Positions 1 to 7,660 of a stretch of 54,456 bases of DNA are shown in pieces; the first letter of the stretch is position 1, and every line of letters begins with the position of its first letter. The DNA lies in assembly GCF_001434275.1 (NCBI RefSeq), contig NZ_AZEZ01000102.1, positions 1,434 to 55,889 of the forward strand, read 5' to 3'. The DNA is from Companilactobacillus mindensis DSM 14500. Lineage in GTDB: Bacteria > Bacillota > Bacilli > Lactobacillales > Lactobacillaceae. The translations under genes and the position numbers were made by a program. The notes below the pieces were generated by a model. It ran no database searches, was not told the DNA's origin, and saw only the letters and a program-made list of their open reading frames with translations.

Positions 1-8
1 CTATATCT

Positions 9-96
9 GGAGAAGTACTCAAGTGGCTGAAGAGGTGCCCCTGCTAAGGGTATAGGTCGCGTAAGCGGCGCGAGGGTTCAAATCCCTCCTTCTCCG
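9..96 (+). tRNA. tRNA-Ser (GCT)
   Basis: Cloverleaf with a 7-bp acceptor stem (GGAGAAG with CTTCTCC), a long class II variable arm and anticodon GCT at 43-45. The discriminator is G96, as expected for serine. No CCA is encoded. First of twelve tandem tRNA genes; the cluster may continue upstream of the window. Confidence 0.97.
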
Positions 97-103
97 TTAA
101 TAT

Positions 104-175
104 GACCCGTTGGTCAAGTGGTTAAGACACCGCCCTTTCACGGCGGTAACATGAGTTCAAATCTCGTACGGGTCA
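104..175 (+). tRNA. tRNA-Glu (TTC)
   Basis: Acceptor GACCCGT pairs with ACGGGTC. Anticodon TTC at 137-139 sits in a CTTTCAC loop closed by CCGCC/GGCGG. No encoded CCA. It starts 7 nt after the preceding tRNA, so both are probably cut from one transcript. Confidence 0.97.
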
Positions 176-229
176 TTGATGTCTTAGACATCATGTTTTA
201 TACAGTAGTATGTTTCAAAGTTAAGCTAT

Positions 230-319
230 GGAGGATTACCCAAGTCCGGCTTAAGGGAACGGTCTTGAAAACCGTCAGGTCGCGAAAGCGGCGCGTGGGT
301 TCGAATCCCACATCCTCCT
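230..319 (+). tRNA. tRNA-Ser (TGA)
   Basis: Class II tRNA. Acceptor GGAGGAT (230-236) pairs perfectly with ATCCTCC (312-318). Anticodon TGA is at 266-268. The base at the discriminator position is T319, where bacterial serine tRNAs normally have G73; see findings. No encoded CCA. Confidence 0.95.
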
Positions 320-355
320 TAAATTTGATTCAAGACAAGCTTTACTTTTTATTAT

Positions 356-429
<74 letters not shown>

Positions 430-453
430 TTAGTTTTGAAAAGAATTAAATTT

Positions 454-527
454 GGTTCCTTGGTCTAGTTGGTTAGGACGCCTGCCTGTCACGCAGGAGA
501 TCGCGGGTTCGATTCCCGCAGGGACCG
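454..527 (+). tRNA. tRNA-Asp (GTC)
   Basis: Acceptor GGTTCCT pairs with AGGGACC, with one T·G wobble. Anticodon GTC at 488-490 is in loop CTGTCAC, closed by CCTGC/GCAGG. Discriminator G527, as usual for Asp. Confidence 0.97.
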
Positions 528-533
528 TTAAAT

Positions 534-606
534 GGCTCGGTAGCTCAGTTGGTAGAGCAATGCATTGAAGCTGCATGTGTCGGCGGTTCGATTCCGTCCC
601 GCGCCA
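534..606 (+). tRNA. tRNA-Phe (GAA)
   Basis: Anticodon GAA at 567-569 within ATGCA/TGCAT. The acceptor stem GGCTCGG faces CCGCGCC, leaving one T·C mismatch at pair 4:69 (T537 with C602). Otherwise a normal cloverleaf, discriminator A606. Confidence 0.94.
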
Positions 607-611
607 TTTAT

Positions 612-694
612 GGAGGGGTAGCGAAGTCTGGCTAAACGCGGCGGACTGTAAATCCGCTCCTTCGGGTTCGGTGGTTCGAATCCACTCCCCTCCA
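612..694 (+). tRNA. tRNA-Tyr (GTA)
   Basis: Class II tRNA with a long variable arm. Acceptor GGAGGGG pairs with CCCCTCC. Anticodon GTA at 648-650 in loop CTGTAAA. Discriminator A694. Confidence 0.97.
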
Positions 695-700
695 TTGTAT

Positions 701-771
701 AGGGATATAGTTTAAAGGTAGAACTATGGTCTCCAAAACCATCAGTGTGGGTTCAATTCCTACTATCCCTG
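701..771 (+). tRNA. tRNA-Trp (CCA)
   Basis: Acceptor AGGGATA pairs with TATCCCT, discriminator G771. Anticodon CCA at 733-735, closed by ATGGT/ACCAT. Confidence 0.97.
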
Positions 772-788
772 TTTCTACCTTTAATCAT

Positions 789-862
789 GGCGGTATTGGT
801 GAAGTGGTTAACACATCGGTTTGTGGTACCGACACACGTGGGTTCGATTCCCACATACCGCC
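789..862 (+). tRNA. tRNA-His (GTG)
   Basis: Anticodon GTG at 823-825 in loop TTGTGGT. The acceptor can be extended to 8 bp by an encoded G-1 (789) pairing with C73 (862), the known identity element for histidine tRNA. Confidence 0.96.
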
Positions 863-870
863 CTTTTTAT

Positions 871-942
871 TGGGTTATAGCCAAGCGGTAAGGCAATGGA
901 CTTTGACTCCATCATGCGCTGGTTCGAATCCAGCTAACCCAA
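871..942 (+). tRNA. tRNA-Gln (TTG)
   Basis: Acceptor TGGGTTA pairs with TAACCCA, discriminator A942. Anticodon TTG at 903-905, stem ATGGA/TCCAT. Confidence 0.97.
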
Positions 943-962
943 TTGCTGTTTTAATTGAATAT

Positions 963-1033
<71 letters not shown>

Positions 1034-1067
1034 TTGGTTATACTAAGATAATCAGGCATGATATCAT

Positions 1068-1151
1068 GCCGGTGTGGCGGAATTGGCAGACGCGCAGGAT
1101 TCAAAATCCTGTTCCCACTAGGGAGTATCGGTTCGACCCCGATCACCGGTA
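1068..1151 (+). tRNA. tRNA-Leu (CAA)
   Basis: Class II tRNA with a long variable arm. Acceptor GCCGGTG pairs with CACCGGT, ending in a G·T wobble at the first pair. Anticodon CAA at 1102-1104, stem CAGGA/TCCTG. Discriminator A1151. Last gene of the cluster. Confidence 0.96.
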
Positions 1152-1160
1152 TAATACTAA

Positions 1161-1198
1161 AAAGAGCTGAATGTTGAAAAACGTTTAGCTCTTTTTTT
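1161..1198 (+). terminator. Intrinsic terminator of the tRNA cluster
   Basis: AAAGAGCTGAA and its complement TTTAGCTCTTT form a hairpin followed by a run of T, 10 nt after the last tRNA. The convergent gene that ends at 1204 may share it. Confidence 0.9.
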
Positions 1199-1203
1199 GT
1201 GCT

Positions 1204-1692
1204 TTAATTAAAAATGATATTGTCAGCCATAATGGAAACGACTTTCTTGTTCAAATATTTTGGCTCTAAGCCGTTATTGATCTGTTTAGTAGTTATCTTA
1301 CTTTTGCCATTTAAAAAGCCCTGTACGGTAATTCTTTGATTGATTTTGAATTTAGGATTGGCTTTGGTCAACAATAGAAAATACTGATTGCTGGTTTTGA
1401 TGGGAGCTAAGATTAGATAGTTTTGATTATCCTTAGTTACCGATATATTCTTGATATAAAATTTCTTTAAAGTAACATTCATGAACAGATTATCACTAGT
1501 ATATTGATCCATAGATGTTAGATCCAATTTTTTAGTGATGTCTGGATATCTTTGATTAGAGTCCAATTCACCTTTGGCCTGTGTGGCCTCTGCAGCATGT
1601 ATCATTGTATTTTTCGACCAGGCGGCGTTATTGGCAGTTACCCCTGTGAAGAGCGTTAAACCTGTTAATAAGGCGATTCTCTTACGATTCAT
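1204..1692 (-). CDS. Secreted protein of unknown function
   Basis: A 162-residue protein with an N-terminal signal peptide: MNRKR, a hydrophobic stretch, then an Ala-rich region with a plausible cleavage near AAWSKN or MIHAAEA. The mature part (about 50-160) is rich in beta-strand-like segments, including a block around KFKINQRITVQGFLNG. That hints at a small OB-fold-like secreted domain, but I do not recognise a named family. The ATG at 1692 is preferred: GAGGGGG lies 8 nt upstream, whereas the TTG two codons earlier is too close. It is transcribed towards the tRNA terminator and has no operon partner. The region upstream (1693-1924) is AT-rich and shared with the divergent TetR gene. Confidence 0.7.
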   Translation of the reverse strand: MNRKRIALLTGLTLFTGVTANNAAWSKNTMIHAAEATQAKGELDSNQRYPDITKKLDLTSMDQYTSDNLFMNVTLKKFYIKNISVTKDNQNYLILAPIKTSNQYFLLLTKANPKFKINQRITVQGFLNGKSKITTKQINNGLEPKYLNKKVVSIMADNIIFN

Positions 1693-1924
1693 CAACAATT
1701 CCCCCTCAAAATGTTTTATTGCTCAAGGAGTAATTATAATTCCAATAATGAATTAATAAGGTAGATTATGCATAGTTAAATATTCATAAATATTAAATTT
1801 TTATTTATTGATTATTTAAATTGAATAACTAATTAAATGCAACAATCATCCATTTTACGTATCTAGGATCGTGTATATTTGATAAGCTAACCAAGCACCA
1901 AATAAAATGACGAGGGCCAAGATT

Positions 1925-2428
1925 ATGAATTTGACCAAACAACAAGTTCTTCAAGCTATTTATAAAGAATTTTCCAGTCGTAAAGTTGAACGATTCACGC
2001 TGTCTGATCTTTCACGGATATCTGATGTCAGCAGAAATTCAATATACTATAACTTTGAATGTTTAGATTATGTTTATAAAGCTGCCTATGAGCAAATGAT
2101 CTTAACGGAAACTATTGAGAATAGTAAAACAATAGAAGATTTCTTTACTAATTTAATTACTTGTATGGCTGAAAATAAAAATTTCTGTTTGAGTTTGTAC
2201 CACTGCACATCAATGATCGTTGATGATAAGCAACTGCTTACAGCCTTGAATAAGATACTGATGCATTATGGCGAAAGGGATTATTCCAACAAAGAGTATC
2301 TTATCATGTCGTTTATTTATATTCTTAAAGCTTGGTTGGATAAGGGATTACGTGGCGATGAACAAAAAATTATTATGAATTTAAAAGCATATATGCGACT
2401 CATCCGAAAAATGCGTTGGTATGAGTAA
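1925..2428 (+). CDS. TetR/AcrR-family transcriptional regulator
   Basis: A 167-residue protein. The N-terminal helix-turn-helix is at about 24-60: FTLSDLSRISDVSRNSIYYN is the TetR pattern, with SIYYNFECLDYVYKAAYE as recognition helix and following helix. The C-terminal helical half would bind a ligand and dimerise; it is not conserved enough to name the effector. The ATG at 1925 is chosen over an in-frame ATG at 1907 because GAGGG at 1912-1916 sits 8 nt upstream of it. The regulator stands alone. Likely targets are itself or the divergent secreted protein, which is inference from position only. Confidence 0.85.
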   Translation: MNLTKQQVLQAIYKEFSSRKVERFTLSDLSRISDVSRNSIYYNFECLDYVYKAAYEQMILTETIENSKTIEDFFTNLITCMAENKNFCLSLYHCTSMIVDDKQLLTALNKILMHYGERDYSNKEYLIMSFIYILKAWLDKGLRGDEQKIIMNLKAYMRLIRKMRWYE

Positions 2429-2520
2429 ACAATTTTTAAGAAGTGTTTCAAAGTTAACATTTTCTGAAAAATGACCATATTAGAATGAAAACAAATTAGT
2501 TATTATGTGTAGGTAATCAG

Positions 2521-2595
2521 ATGAATGGTCTTGAAAAACCGTTCCGTTTGAAAATCAGATTACATAAAATTAAGAAAATGGGAGATTACGGATAA
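2521..2595 (+). CDS. Possible 24-residue cationic small protein
   Basis: A short frame reading MNGLEKPFRLKI RLHKIKKMGDYG, in the 296-bp gap between the TetR gene and the acetyltransferase. It is lysine/arginine rich and could form an amphipathic helix. The only ribosome-binding hint is AGGT about 8 nt upstream. A terminator follows 18 nt after the stop, so a short transcript does end here. A promoter-like TTAACA with TATTAG 18 nt further lies near 2454. It may instead be a non-coding leader or small RNA. Weak call. Confidence 0.3.
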   Translation: MNGLEKPFRLKIRLHKIKKMGDYG

Positions 2596-2613
2596 TAATT
2601 TTATGTTTTAAGT

Positions 2614-2643
2614 AAACAATGATTAGGATGATCATTGTTTTTT
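2614..2643 (+). terminator. Intrinsic terminator
   Basis: AAACAATGAT and ATCATTGTTT form a 10-bp hairpin with a T run. It ends transcription from the TetR gene or from a short transcript in 2430-2610. Confidence 0.85.
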
Positions 2644-2724
2644 ATTGATTTCAAACAACATCTAATATTAGCTAAATTTGAGATTATTTATAAATCATGT
2701 ATTATATATACTTGAGGTGAAAAG

Positions 2725-3291
2725 ATGTTTAGATATGCAAAAGAAGAGGATGCAGACCAGATATTGCCAATTTTGTTCCAAATCTTCGATGAGATGGAAT
2801 TAGATGTTTTTAAAGAAGTTGGCGACGAAAAGATGGGCCAAGTTATTAAGGAAGGTTTCTTCCAACCTGGCTATCGTTACGGTTTAGGAAATATCCTTGT
2901 AAACGAGATCGACGGCAAAGTTGTAGCCATTATGGTAGGTTATCCAGAAGAACTTGAGGATAATATCGACGCTCCATTGATCAAGATCATGCACAAATAT
3001 GGCATTAAAGAAAAGAATTTGTTTGGTGATAAGGAAGCTTGGCCGGGTGAATGGTATTTGGATTCATTTGCGGTTGCTCCAGAATACCAAGGCAAAGGAA
3101 TTGGAACTAAAACTATGGAACACTTCATCGACGTGATTCGTGATCGTGGCGAAAAGATTTTGAGTTTAAACGTTGATGTAACGAACGAACCAGCCAAACA
3201 CGTATACGAAAAGACTGGATTTAAAAAAGTAGGTCAATTATATATTGGCAGTCACTTATACGACCATATGCAATATGATTTGACAAAATAA
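2725..3291 (+). CDS. GNAT-family N-acetyltransferase
   Basis: A 188-residue acetyl-CoA-dependent transferase. The core motif A is at about 117-129: VAPEYQGKGIGTK has the R/Q-x-x-G-x-G/A pyrophosphate-binding pattern. The C-terminal strand NEPAKHVYEKTGFKKVG is typical motif B. The N-terminal half (about 30-100) is longer than in minimal GNATs and probably shapes the acceptor site. The substrate cannot be read from sequence. GAGGTG lies 7 nt before the ATG. Monocistronic, with a terminator directly after it. Confidence 0.9.
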   Translation: MFRYAKEEDADQILPILFQIFDEMELDVFKEVGDEKMGQVIKEGFFQPGYRYGLGNILVNEIDGKVVAIMVGYPEELEDNIDAPLIKIMHKYGIKEKNLFGDKEAWPGEWYLDSFAVAPEYQGKGIGTKTMEHFIDVIRDRGEKILSLNVDVTNEPAKHVYEKTGFKKVGQLYIGSHLYDHMQYDLTK

Positions 3292-3293
3292 AA

Positions 3294-3340
3294 CTCTATT
3301 TCTCAATTGACGTGATGTTGATGAGAAATAGAGCTTTTTT
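3294..3340. terminator. Bidirectional intrinsic terminator
   Basis: CTCTATTTCTCA (3294-3305) and TGAGAAATAGAG (3322-3333) form a 12-bp stem with a T run to the right and A-rich sequence to the left. It serves the convergent acetyltransferase and LysR genes. Confidence 0.9.
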
Positions 3341-4226
3341 ATTTTGGCAAAGGCAGGTTAATATCAGTTGTTAATTGCTTTAAGAAAGTATCTGCAGCAG
3401 GCGAGAGGTGTTGTCCCTTGTACCAAACTAAACTGGTTCCAGCAGTCACGCGAGGTTCCAAAGGAATAAAAATCAAGTCTGACTGATTGGTATTGATGAT
3501 TCCATCGATGCACAGAGCATAGCCAACACCAGCAGAGACCATTAGAGAAGCGTTGTAGAGTAGGTTATAGGTTGCGACAACGTTGAATTTAGGGTCGTCT
3601 TTTTGCGACCATTCCCTGAATTGATCGACGACTCCATGCTGGCGAGAAATAATAATATCCTTTCCATCAAGGTCATCGAAACTCAGATGATCTTTTTTGG
3701 CTAGCGGGGATTTTCTTGGCAATAATAGACCCCAACGACTTTCACCAGGTAACTTCAAAAAATTATATTCACTTTTATCAGTAGGTTCCATCACGATACC
3801 GAAGTCATAATTACCAGATTTTAAATTTGCCCGAATGCCTTCAGAGTTAGTACTGATGATGTTTGTTTTGATTTTAGGATGGGCGTGGTGCATAGCATTG
3901 ATAGACTGAGCAATATTTAGAAAACTTCTGGATTCAGCACTGCCGATAACGATCGAACCAACAATTTCTTGTTCTCGATGAATATTTTCGACGGTTTTGT
4001 CGGTTAAAGCCAGAATTTGGTTAACTTGATTGGCAAAATATTCACCGCTATTCGTTAGTTTTAAATTATGACCATTGCGATCGAACAAAGTAACGCCTAA
4101 CTCATTTTCGAGATCTTTTAATTGACGTGAGATCGTAGGTTGAGAAACATGCAGACGTTCAGCAGCCCGACTGATATTTAGTTCGTTGACAACGGCTTGA
4201 AAATAACGCAAAACTCGCAATTCCAT
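3339..4226 (-). CDS. LysR-family transcriptional regulator
   Basis: A 295-residue LTTR. The winged HTH is at about 1-60 (ELRVLRYFQAVVNELNISRA, then HVSQPTISRQLKDLE), followed by a two-lobe effector-binding domain from about 90. This closely matches the CynR/CbbR-like layout. GGAGAT precedes the ATG. It is divergent from a DUF2255 protein and an oxidoreductase across a 121-bp gap, the classic arrangement in which a LysR activator controls the neighbouring operon. A small-molecule trigger cannot be named. Confidence 0.93.
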   Translation of the reverse strand: MELRVLRYFQAVVNELNISRAAERLHVSQPTISRQLKDLENELGVTLFDRNGHNLKLTNSGEYFANQVNQILALTDKTVENIHREQEIVGSIVIGSAESRSFLNIAQSINAMHHAHPKIKTNIISTNSEGIRANLKSGNYDFGIVMEPTDKSEYNFLKLPGESRWGLLLPRKSPLAKKDHLSFDDLDGKDIIISRQHGVVDQFREWSQKDDPKFNVVATYNLLYNASLMVSAGVGYALCIDGIINTNQSDLIFIPLEPRVTAGTSLVWYKGQHLSPAADTFLKQLTTDINLPLPK

Positions 4227-4347
4227 AGTAGATCATCTCCATAGCTTTTATGTATATTTATACATACATCATAAGTATTAGACATTGTCATAGTCAAGGA
4301 TTAACCTGTTAATTGTTGAAGCAATCAGAAATTACGAGGTATTAAAT

Positions 4348-4734
4348 ATGGAGAATAAAACTTGGAGCAATCAAGAATTAAAAAGTTTTAAAGTTGCTGA
4401 TGATTTCCGAGTTTCGCCGTTTTATAGCGATGGAAAAACTTATGGGACGCCAACTTGGATTTGGTCGGTCGTGGTGGATAAACAATTATTTATTCGAGCT
4501 TGGAATGGACAGCAGTCGCGTTGGTATCGTTCAGCTATTCAACAAAAAGCAGGGCGAATATTTTTAGCGGAACACAATCACGAGGTGAATTTTATTCCCC
4601 TAGAAGACGAGGCTCTGAATTATAAAGTGGATCAAGCTTATCAACTAAAATATGGCGATAGTCCTTATTTTTATCCAATGGTTCAAAGTGGTCCGCGGAG
4701 TACAACGTTAAAAATAGTTCCTCGTAATAATTAG
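4348..4734 (+). CDS. DUF2255 family protein
   Basis: A 128-residue protein. It carries the DUF2255 signature: TPTWIWSVVVDKQLFIRAWN, followed by SRWYRSA and GRIF. These small beta-rich proteins are related in fold to FMN/F420-binding split-barrel proteins, but no reaction is established. It is the first gene of a two-gene unit with the NAD(P)-binding protein 15 nt downstream, so a role alongside that oxidoreductase is plausible. Probably controlled by the divergent LysR regulator. Confidence 0.85.
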   Translation: MENKTWSNQELKSFKVADDFRVSPFYSDGKTYGTPTWIWSVVVDKQLFIRAWNGQQSRWYRSAIQQKAGRIFLAEHNHEVNFIPLEDEALNYKVDQAYQLKYGDSPYFYPMVQSGPRSTTLKIVPRNN

Positions 4735-4749
4735 AAAGAGTGAAGATCA

Positions 4750-5391
4750 ATGAGTAAAATAATGATTATCGGTGCCAATGGTGGTACTGCTAGAATTTTA
4801 ACTGAAAGAATTTTGCAAGAAACTGATGATGATTTAATTTTGTTTTTGAGAAATGCAAACAGATTGAATCAATATAGTAACAATAAACGTGTGATGTTGG
4901 TCGAGGGGGATGTTTTAAAAACACAACCTTTGGCAGAGGCAATGAAATCAGCTGATATTATTTATTCTAATGTTGGTGGAACTGACTTAGGTGCGCAGAC
5001 AAAGAGCATTTTGGCAGCAATGGATCAAGTGGGCAAAAAACGTTTGATTTTCATCAGTGCGTTAGGTGCTCATCACGAGGTACCTGGAAAATTCGGCGAA
5101 TGGAATGAACAAGCAATCTCAGCCTTTTTACCAGGATTTCGTGAATCGGCCAAATTGTTAGGAGAATCCGATGTGGATTACACTGAAATTCGTCCAGCAT
5201 GGTTGACTGACAAAAAAGAAGTTGCTTATGAAACGACTACTCAAAATGAACCTTTCAAGGGAACCGAAGTATCTCGTGCCAGCGTAGCGGACTTTGTTTT
5301 GAAATTGCTTCAAAATCCGCGTCAAGATTTACGTACTAGTATCGGTTTGAACAAACCCAATACTGATGGCGATAAACCAAGTTGGATGTAA
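4750..5391 (+). CDS. NAD(P)-binding atypical SDR / NmrA-like protein
   Basis: A 213-residue Rossmann protein. The N-terminal GANGGTARI fits the GxxGxxG dinucleotide-binding loop of atypical short-chain dehydrogenases. DVDYTEIRPAWLTD near 160 is the NmrA/YwnB-like region that replaces the catalytic Tyr-x-x-x-Lys. Such proteins are NAD(P)H sensors or flavin/quinone reductases. The RBS is AAAGAGTGA. It is co-transcribed with the DUF2255 gene and a terminator follows. The substrate is unknown. Confidence 0.87.
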   Translation: MSKIMIIGANGGTARILTERILQETDDDLILFLRNANRLNQYSNNKRVMLVEGDVLKTQPLAEAMKSADIIYSNVGGTDLGAQTKSILAAMDQVGKKRLIFISALGAHHEVPGKFGEWNEQAISAFLPGFRESAKLLGESDVDYTEIRPAWLTDKKEVAYETTTQNEPFKGTEVSRASVADFVLKLLQNPRQDLRTSIGLNKPNTDGDKPSWM

Positions 5392-5410
5392 TTAATTAGT
5401 GAAACATAAT

Positions 5411-5449
5411 AAAAAATCTCTGATTCCGTGAAGAATCAGAGATTTTTTT
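5411..5449. terminator. Bidirectional intrinsic terminator
   Basis: AAATCTCTGATTC and GAATCAGAGATTT form a 13-bp hairpin with an A run on one side and a T run on the other, between convergent genes. Confidence 0.92.
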
Positions 5450-5450
5450 G

Positions 5451-5999
5451 TTAATTGCATCTATTTTTAAAATTATTTAAATAGGGGATTTTTGATTTCA
5501 TTCCTAAGTCGTCTAAGTCGGTCTTTGGCGCTAGAGTTGGCAATTTGATGTATTTGTCTAAGAAGATGGCTAGAAGCGTCCCCATGGGACCATCGTCAAG
5601 GTTAGTAAAGGATAGCTCCAAGCCAGGGTGTCCTTGACTCAAAACGACCGGCTGAACTGCCATAATTTCCTTACCAGCTTGGGTAACGTGATAATTGGAA
5701 CTGACTAGGTTGCCTAAAACGTTCCAATTAACCTGACTGAGATGGACATATTTCAGATCTATCATCGGCAAAGCATTGATCGTAGCTTTCTCTTCACCAT
5801 TGATATTGATCGAATAAATCTTTAGAAAATTATTTTTGAGTTTTATTTCACCAATTAACGTATTTAAGCGATTATAGAGTTTGATCAAGAAAGGATTGTT
5901 CTTATCACGCGAGGCAATAAAAATAGTTTCTTTACTTTGATTCGCAATGACAAGAATATTACCGACTGCTAAATCTGCTTTACGAATATAAAGATTCAT
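5451..5999 (-). CDS. Uncharacterised protein, possibly LURP-one/tubby-like
   Basis: A 182-residue soluble protein that opens MNLYIRKADLAVGNILVIAN and is dominated by alternating short strands, with one hydrophobic helix (GTLLAIFLDKYIKL) near 140-155. The strand-rich body ending in a buried helix resembles LURP-one/tubby-like proteins common in lactobacilli, but motif support is weak. It lies 3 nt downstream of the HAD phosphatase and is probably co-transcribed with it. No enzymatic motif is visible. Confidence 0.6.
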   Translation of the reverse strand: MNLYIRKADLAVGNILVIANQSKETIFIASRDKNNPFLIKLYNRLNTLIGEIKLKNNFLKIYSININGEEKATINALPMIDLKYVHLSQVNWNVLGNLVSSNYHVTQAGKEIMAVQPVVLSQGHPGLELSFTNLDDGPMGTLLAIFLDKYIKLPTLAPKTDLDDLGMKSKIPYLNNFKNRCN

Positions 6000-6002
6000 C
6001 GA

Positions 6003-6881
6003 TTAACCTTGATTCTGGTTATCTTCGATAGTTTTTTCAATGACTTGGGCGACACCGTCGTTAATATTGCTGTCAGTTGAAATTTGCGCTAACTTTTTAA
6101 TGGCAGGAATAGCATTGGCCATAGCCACACCGATACCAGCATCACGGATCATTGAATAATCGTTGAGGTTGTCGCCGATAGCCATGATTTCTTCTGGTAA
6201 AATGTGTCTACTCTTGGCATATTGTAAGAGGGCGATTCCTTTTTGAGCATTTACACTATTTACTTCTACGTTGTTGGGTGATGATGATGTCACAACGACA
6301 TCTTTGAGGTTCTTAGTGATTTCTTTTTTCATTGGGGCTAGGATTCGGTGTTGGTGTTTATTAAAACCAATTATCTTCATGATTTTGTAAGAACTGTCGT
6401 TAAGAATTTCATCGTAGTTATCGACAAAGTTCATGGGCATCATCTTGATACGTTCTTGAGTATCACGCAAGGCTTGTTTGTGGGAAATGCTAGGATTTAA
6501 TTTTGCGAGTAAACTAGCTAAGTTGTTGACCCGTTCTTCTCTGCTGTTAGAAAAAATACCTTTGTCAGTAACTATTTCGAAATAGACATTGTATTTTTTG
6601 AAATAATCAATAACTTTGTTTTGAGTAGCAGCAGGAATTGGATTGCTAGAAACAAGTTTTTCGTTGCGGTCAAAAACTTCGGCACCATTTAAAGTGATGT
6701 AACCGGGATGTACTTGATTTCTCAAGAATGGTTTAGCTTCCCCCAAGCCACGACCAGTAGCAATCAAAAATTCGATCCCATCATTTTCAGCGTCCTTGAT
6801 TGCTTGAATATTACGACTAGAAACTTCCATCTTGTCGTTTAGTAAAGTACCATCCATATCGGATGCAATTAATTTAATCAT
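6003..6881 (-). CDS. Cof-type HAD-IIB phosphatase
   Basis: A 292-residue HAD-superfamily hydrolase. Motif I is DMDGTLL (nucleophile D8, acid D10), motif II lies in LIATGRG (about 40), and motif IV GDNLNDYSMI is near 237. A type IIB cap domain is inserted between motifs II and III (about 85-195). The family dephosphorylates sugar phosphates and flavin or PLP phosphates; YidA and Cof are relatives. GGAGGAAA precedes the ATG. It forms a two-gene unit with the downstream unknown protein and is divergent from ung. Confidence 0.93.
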   Translation of the reverse strand: MIKLIASDMDGTLLNDKMEVSSRNIQAIKDAENDGIEFLIATGRGLGEAKPFLRNQVHPGYITLNGAEVFDRNEKLVSSNPIPAATQNKVIDYFKKYNVYFEIVTDKGIFSNSREERVNNLASLLAKLNPSISHKQALRDTQERIKMMPMNFVDNYDEILNDSSYKIMKIIGFNKHQHRILAPMKKEITKNLKDVVVTSSSPNNVEVNSVNAQKGIALLQYAKSRHILPEEIMAIGDNLNDYSMIRDAGIGVAMANAIPAIKKLAQISTDSNINDGVAQVIEKTIEDNQNQG

Positions 6882-6964
6882 AAAGTTTCCTCCGAATGCG
6901 TTATGCTATATGTGAATGTTACCATAGTTTATACGATTATATATTAAAACAGGTAGGTGTAATT

Positions 6965-7660
6965 TTGAAAACCTTAATAAATAATGACTGGCAAGGTGTT
7001 TTGAACAGTGAATTTGACAAACCGTATTATGAAAAACTGCGTGAATTTTTAGTTAACGAATACAATACGCAGACGATTTATCCAGAAATGCACAAGATCT
7101 ATCAAGCTTTCGAATGGACTTCATTTTCCGATACGAAAGTAGTTATCTTGGGACAAGATCCTTATCACGAACCTAATCAAGCGATTGGCTGCAGTTTTGC
7201 GGTGGCCCCAGGAGTGACGATCCCACCATCATTGCGAAATATTTATAAGGAATTACAAGATGATCTAGGCTGTACGCCAGTCAACCACGGATATTTGAAG
7301 TCGTGGGCTAAACAAGGCGTATTGCTTTTGAACTCAGTTTTGACAGTTAGAAGGGGCCAAGCCTTTTCTCACAAGGGCAAAGGCTGGGAGGAATTGACTG
7401 ATTATGCGATCAAAGCTTTGTCAGACCGTGGCAAAGTTGTCTTTATCCTCTGGGGGAATGCTGCCAAAAGTAAGATTCCGTTGATCGACCAATCTAAGAA
7501 TACGATTATTTCATCGACGCATCCGAGTCCTTTTGCCGCTCGTTATGGCTTCTTTGGCTCAAAACCATTTTCTAAAGCAAACCAAGCGCTTTTAAACTAT
7601 AATGAAGAAGAAATTAATTGGCAATTACCTGAACATGCCGATGAAACGGAGGAAAAGTAA
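6965..7660 (+). CDS. ung: Uracil-DNA glycosylase
   Basis: A 231-residue family 1 UDG that removes uracil from DNA in base-excision repair. The water-activating loop GQDPYH is at about 62-67 (catalytic Asp), and the minor-groove/Leu loop [20 protein letters not shown] is near 185-204. The TTG at 6965 is chosen: AGGTAGGTG lies just upstream, the resulting length matches the usual 220-230 residues, and the extra N-terminal residues of the longer frame from 6896 look non-conserved. Its stop overlaps the start of pta by one base (TAATG), so translational coupling is likely. Confidence 0.95.
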   Translation: MKTLINNDWQGVLNSEFDKPYYEKLREFLVNEYNTQTIYPEMHKIYQAFEWTSFSDTKVVILGQDPYHEPNQAIGCSFAVAPGVTIPPSLRNIYKELQDDLGCTPVNHGYLKSWAKQGVLLLNSVLTVRRGQAFSHKGKGWEELTDYAIKALSDRGKVVFILWGNAAKSKIPLIDQSKNTIISSTHPSPFAARYGFFGSKPFSKANQALLNYNEEEINWQLPEHADETEEK

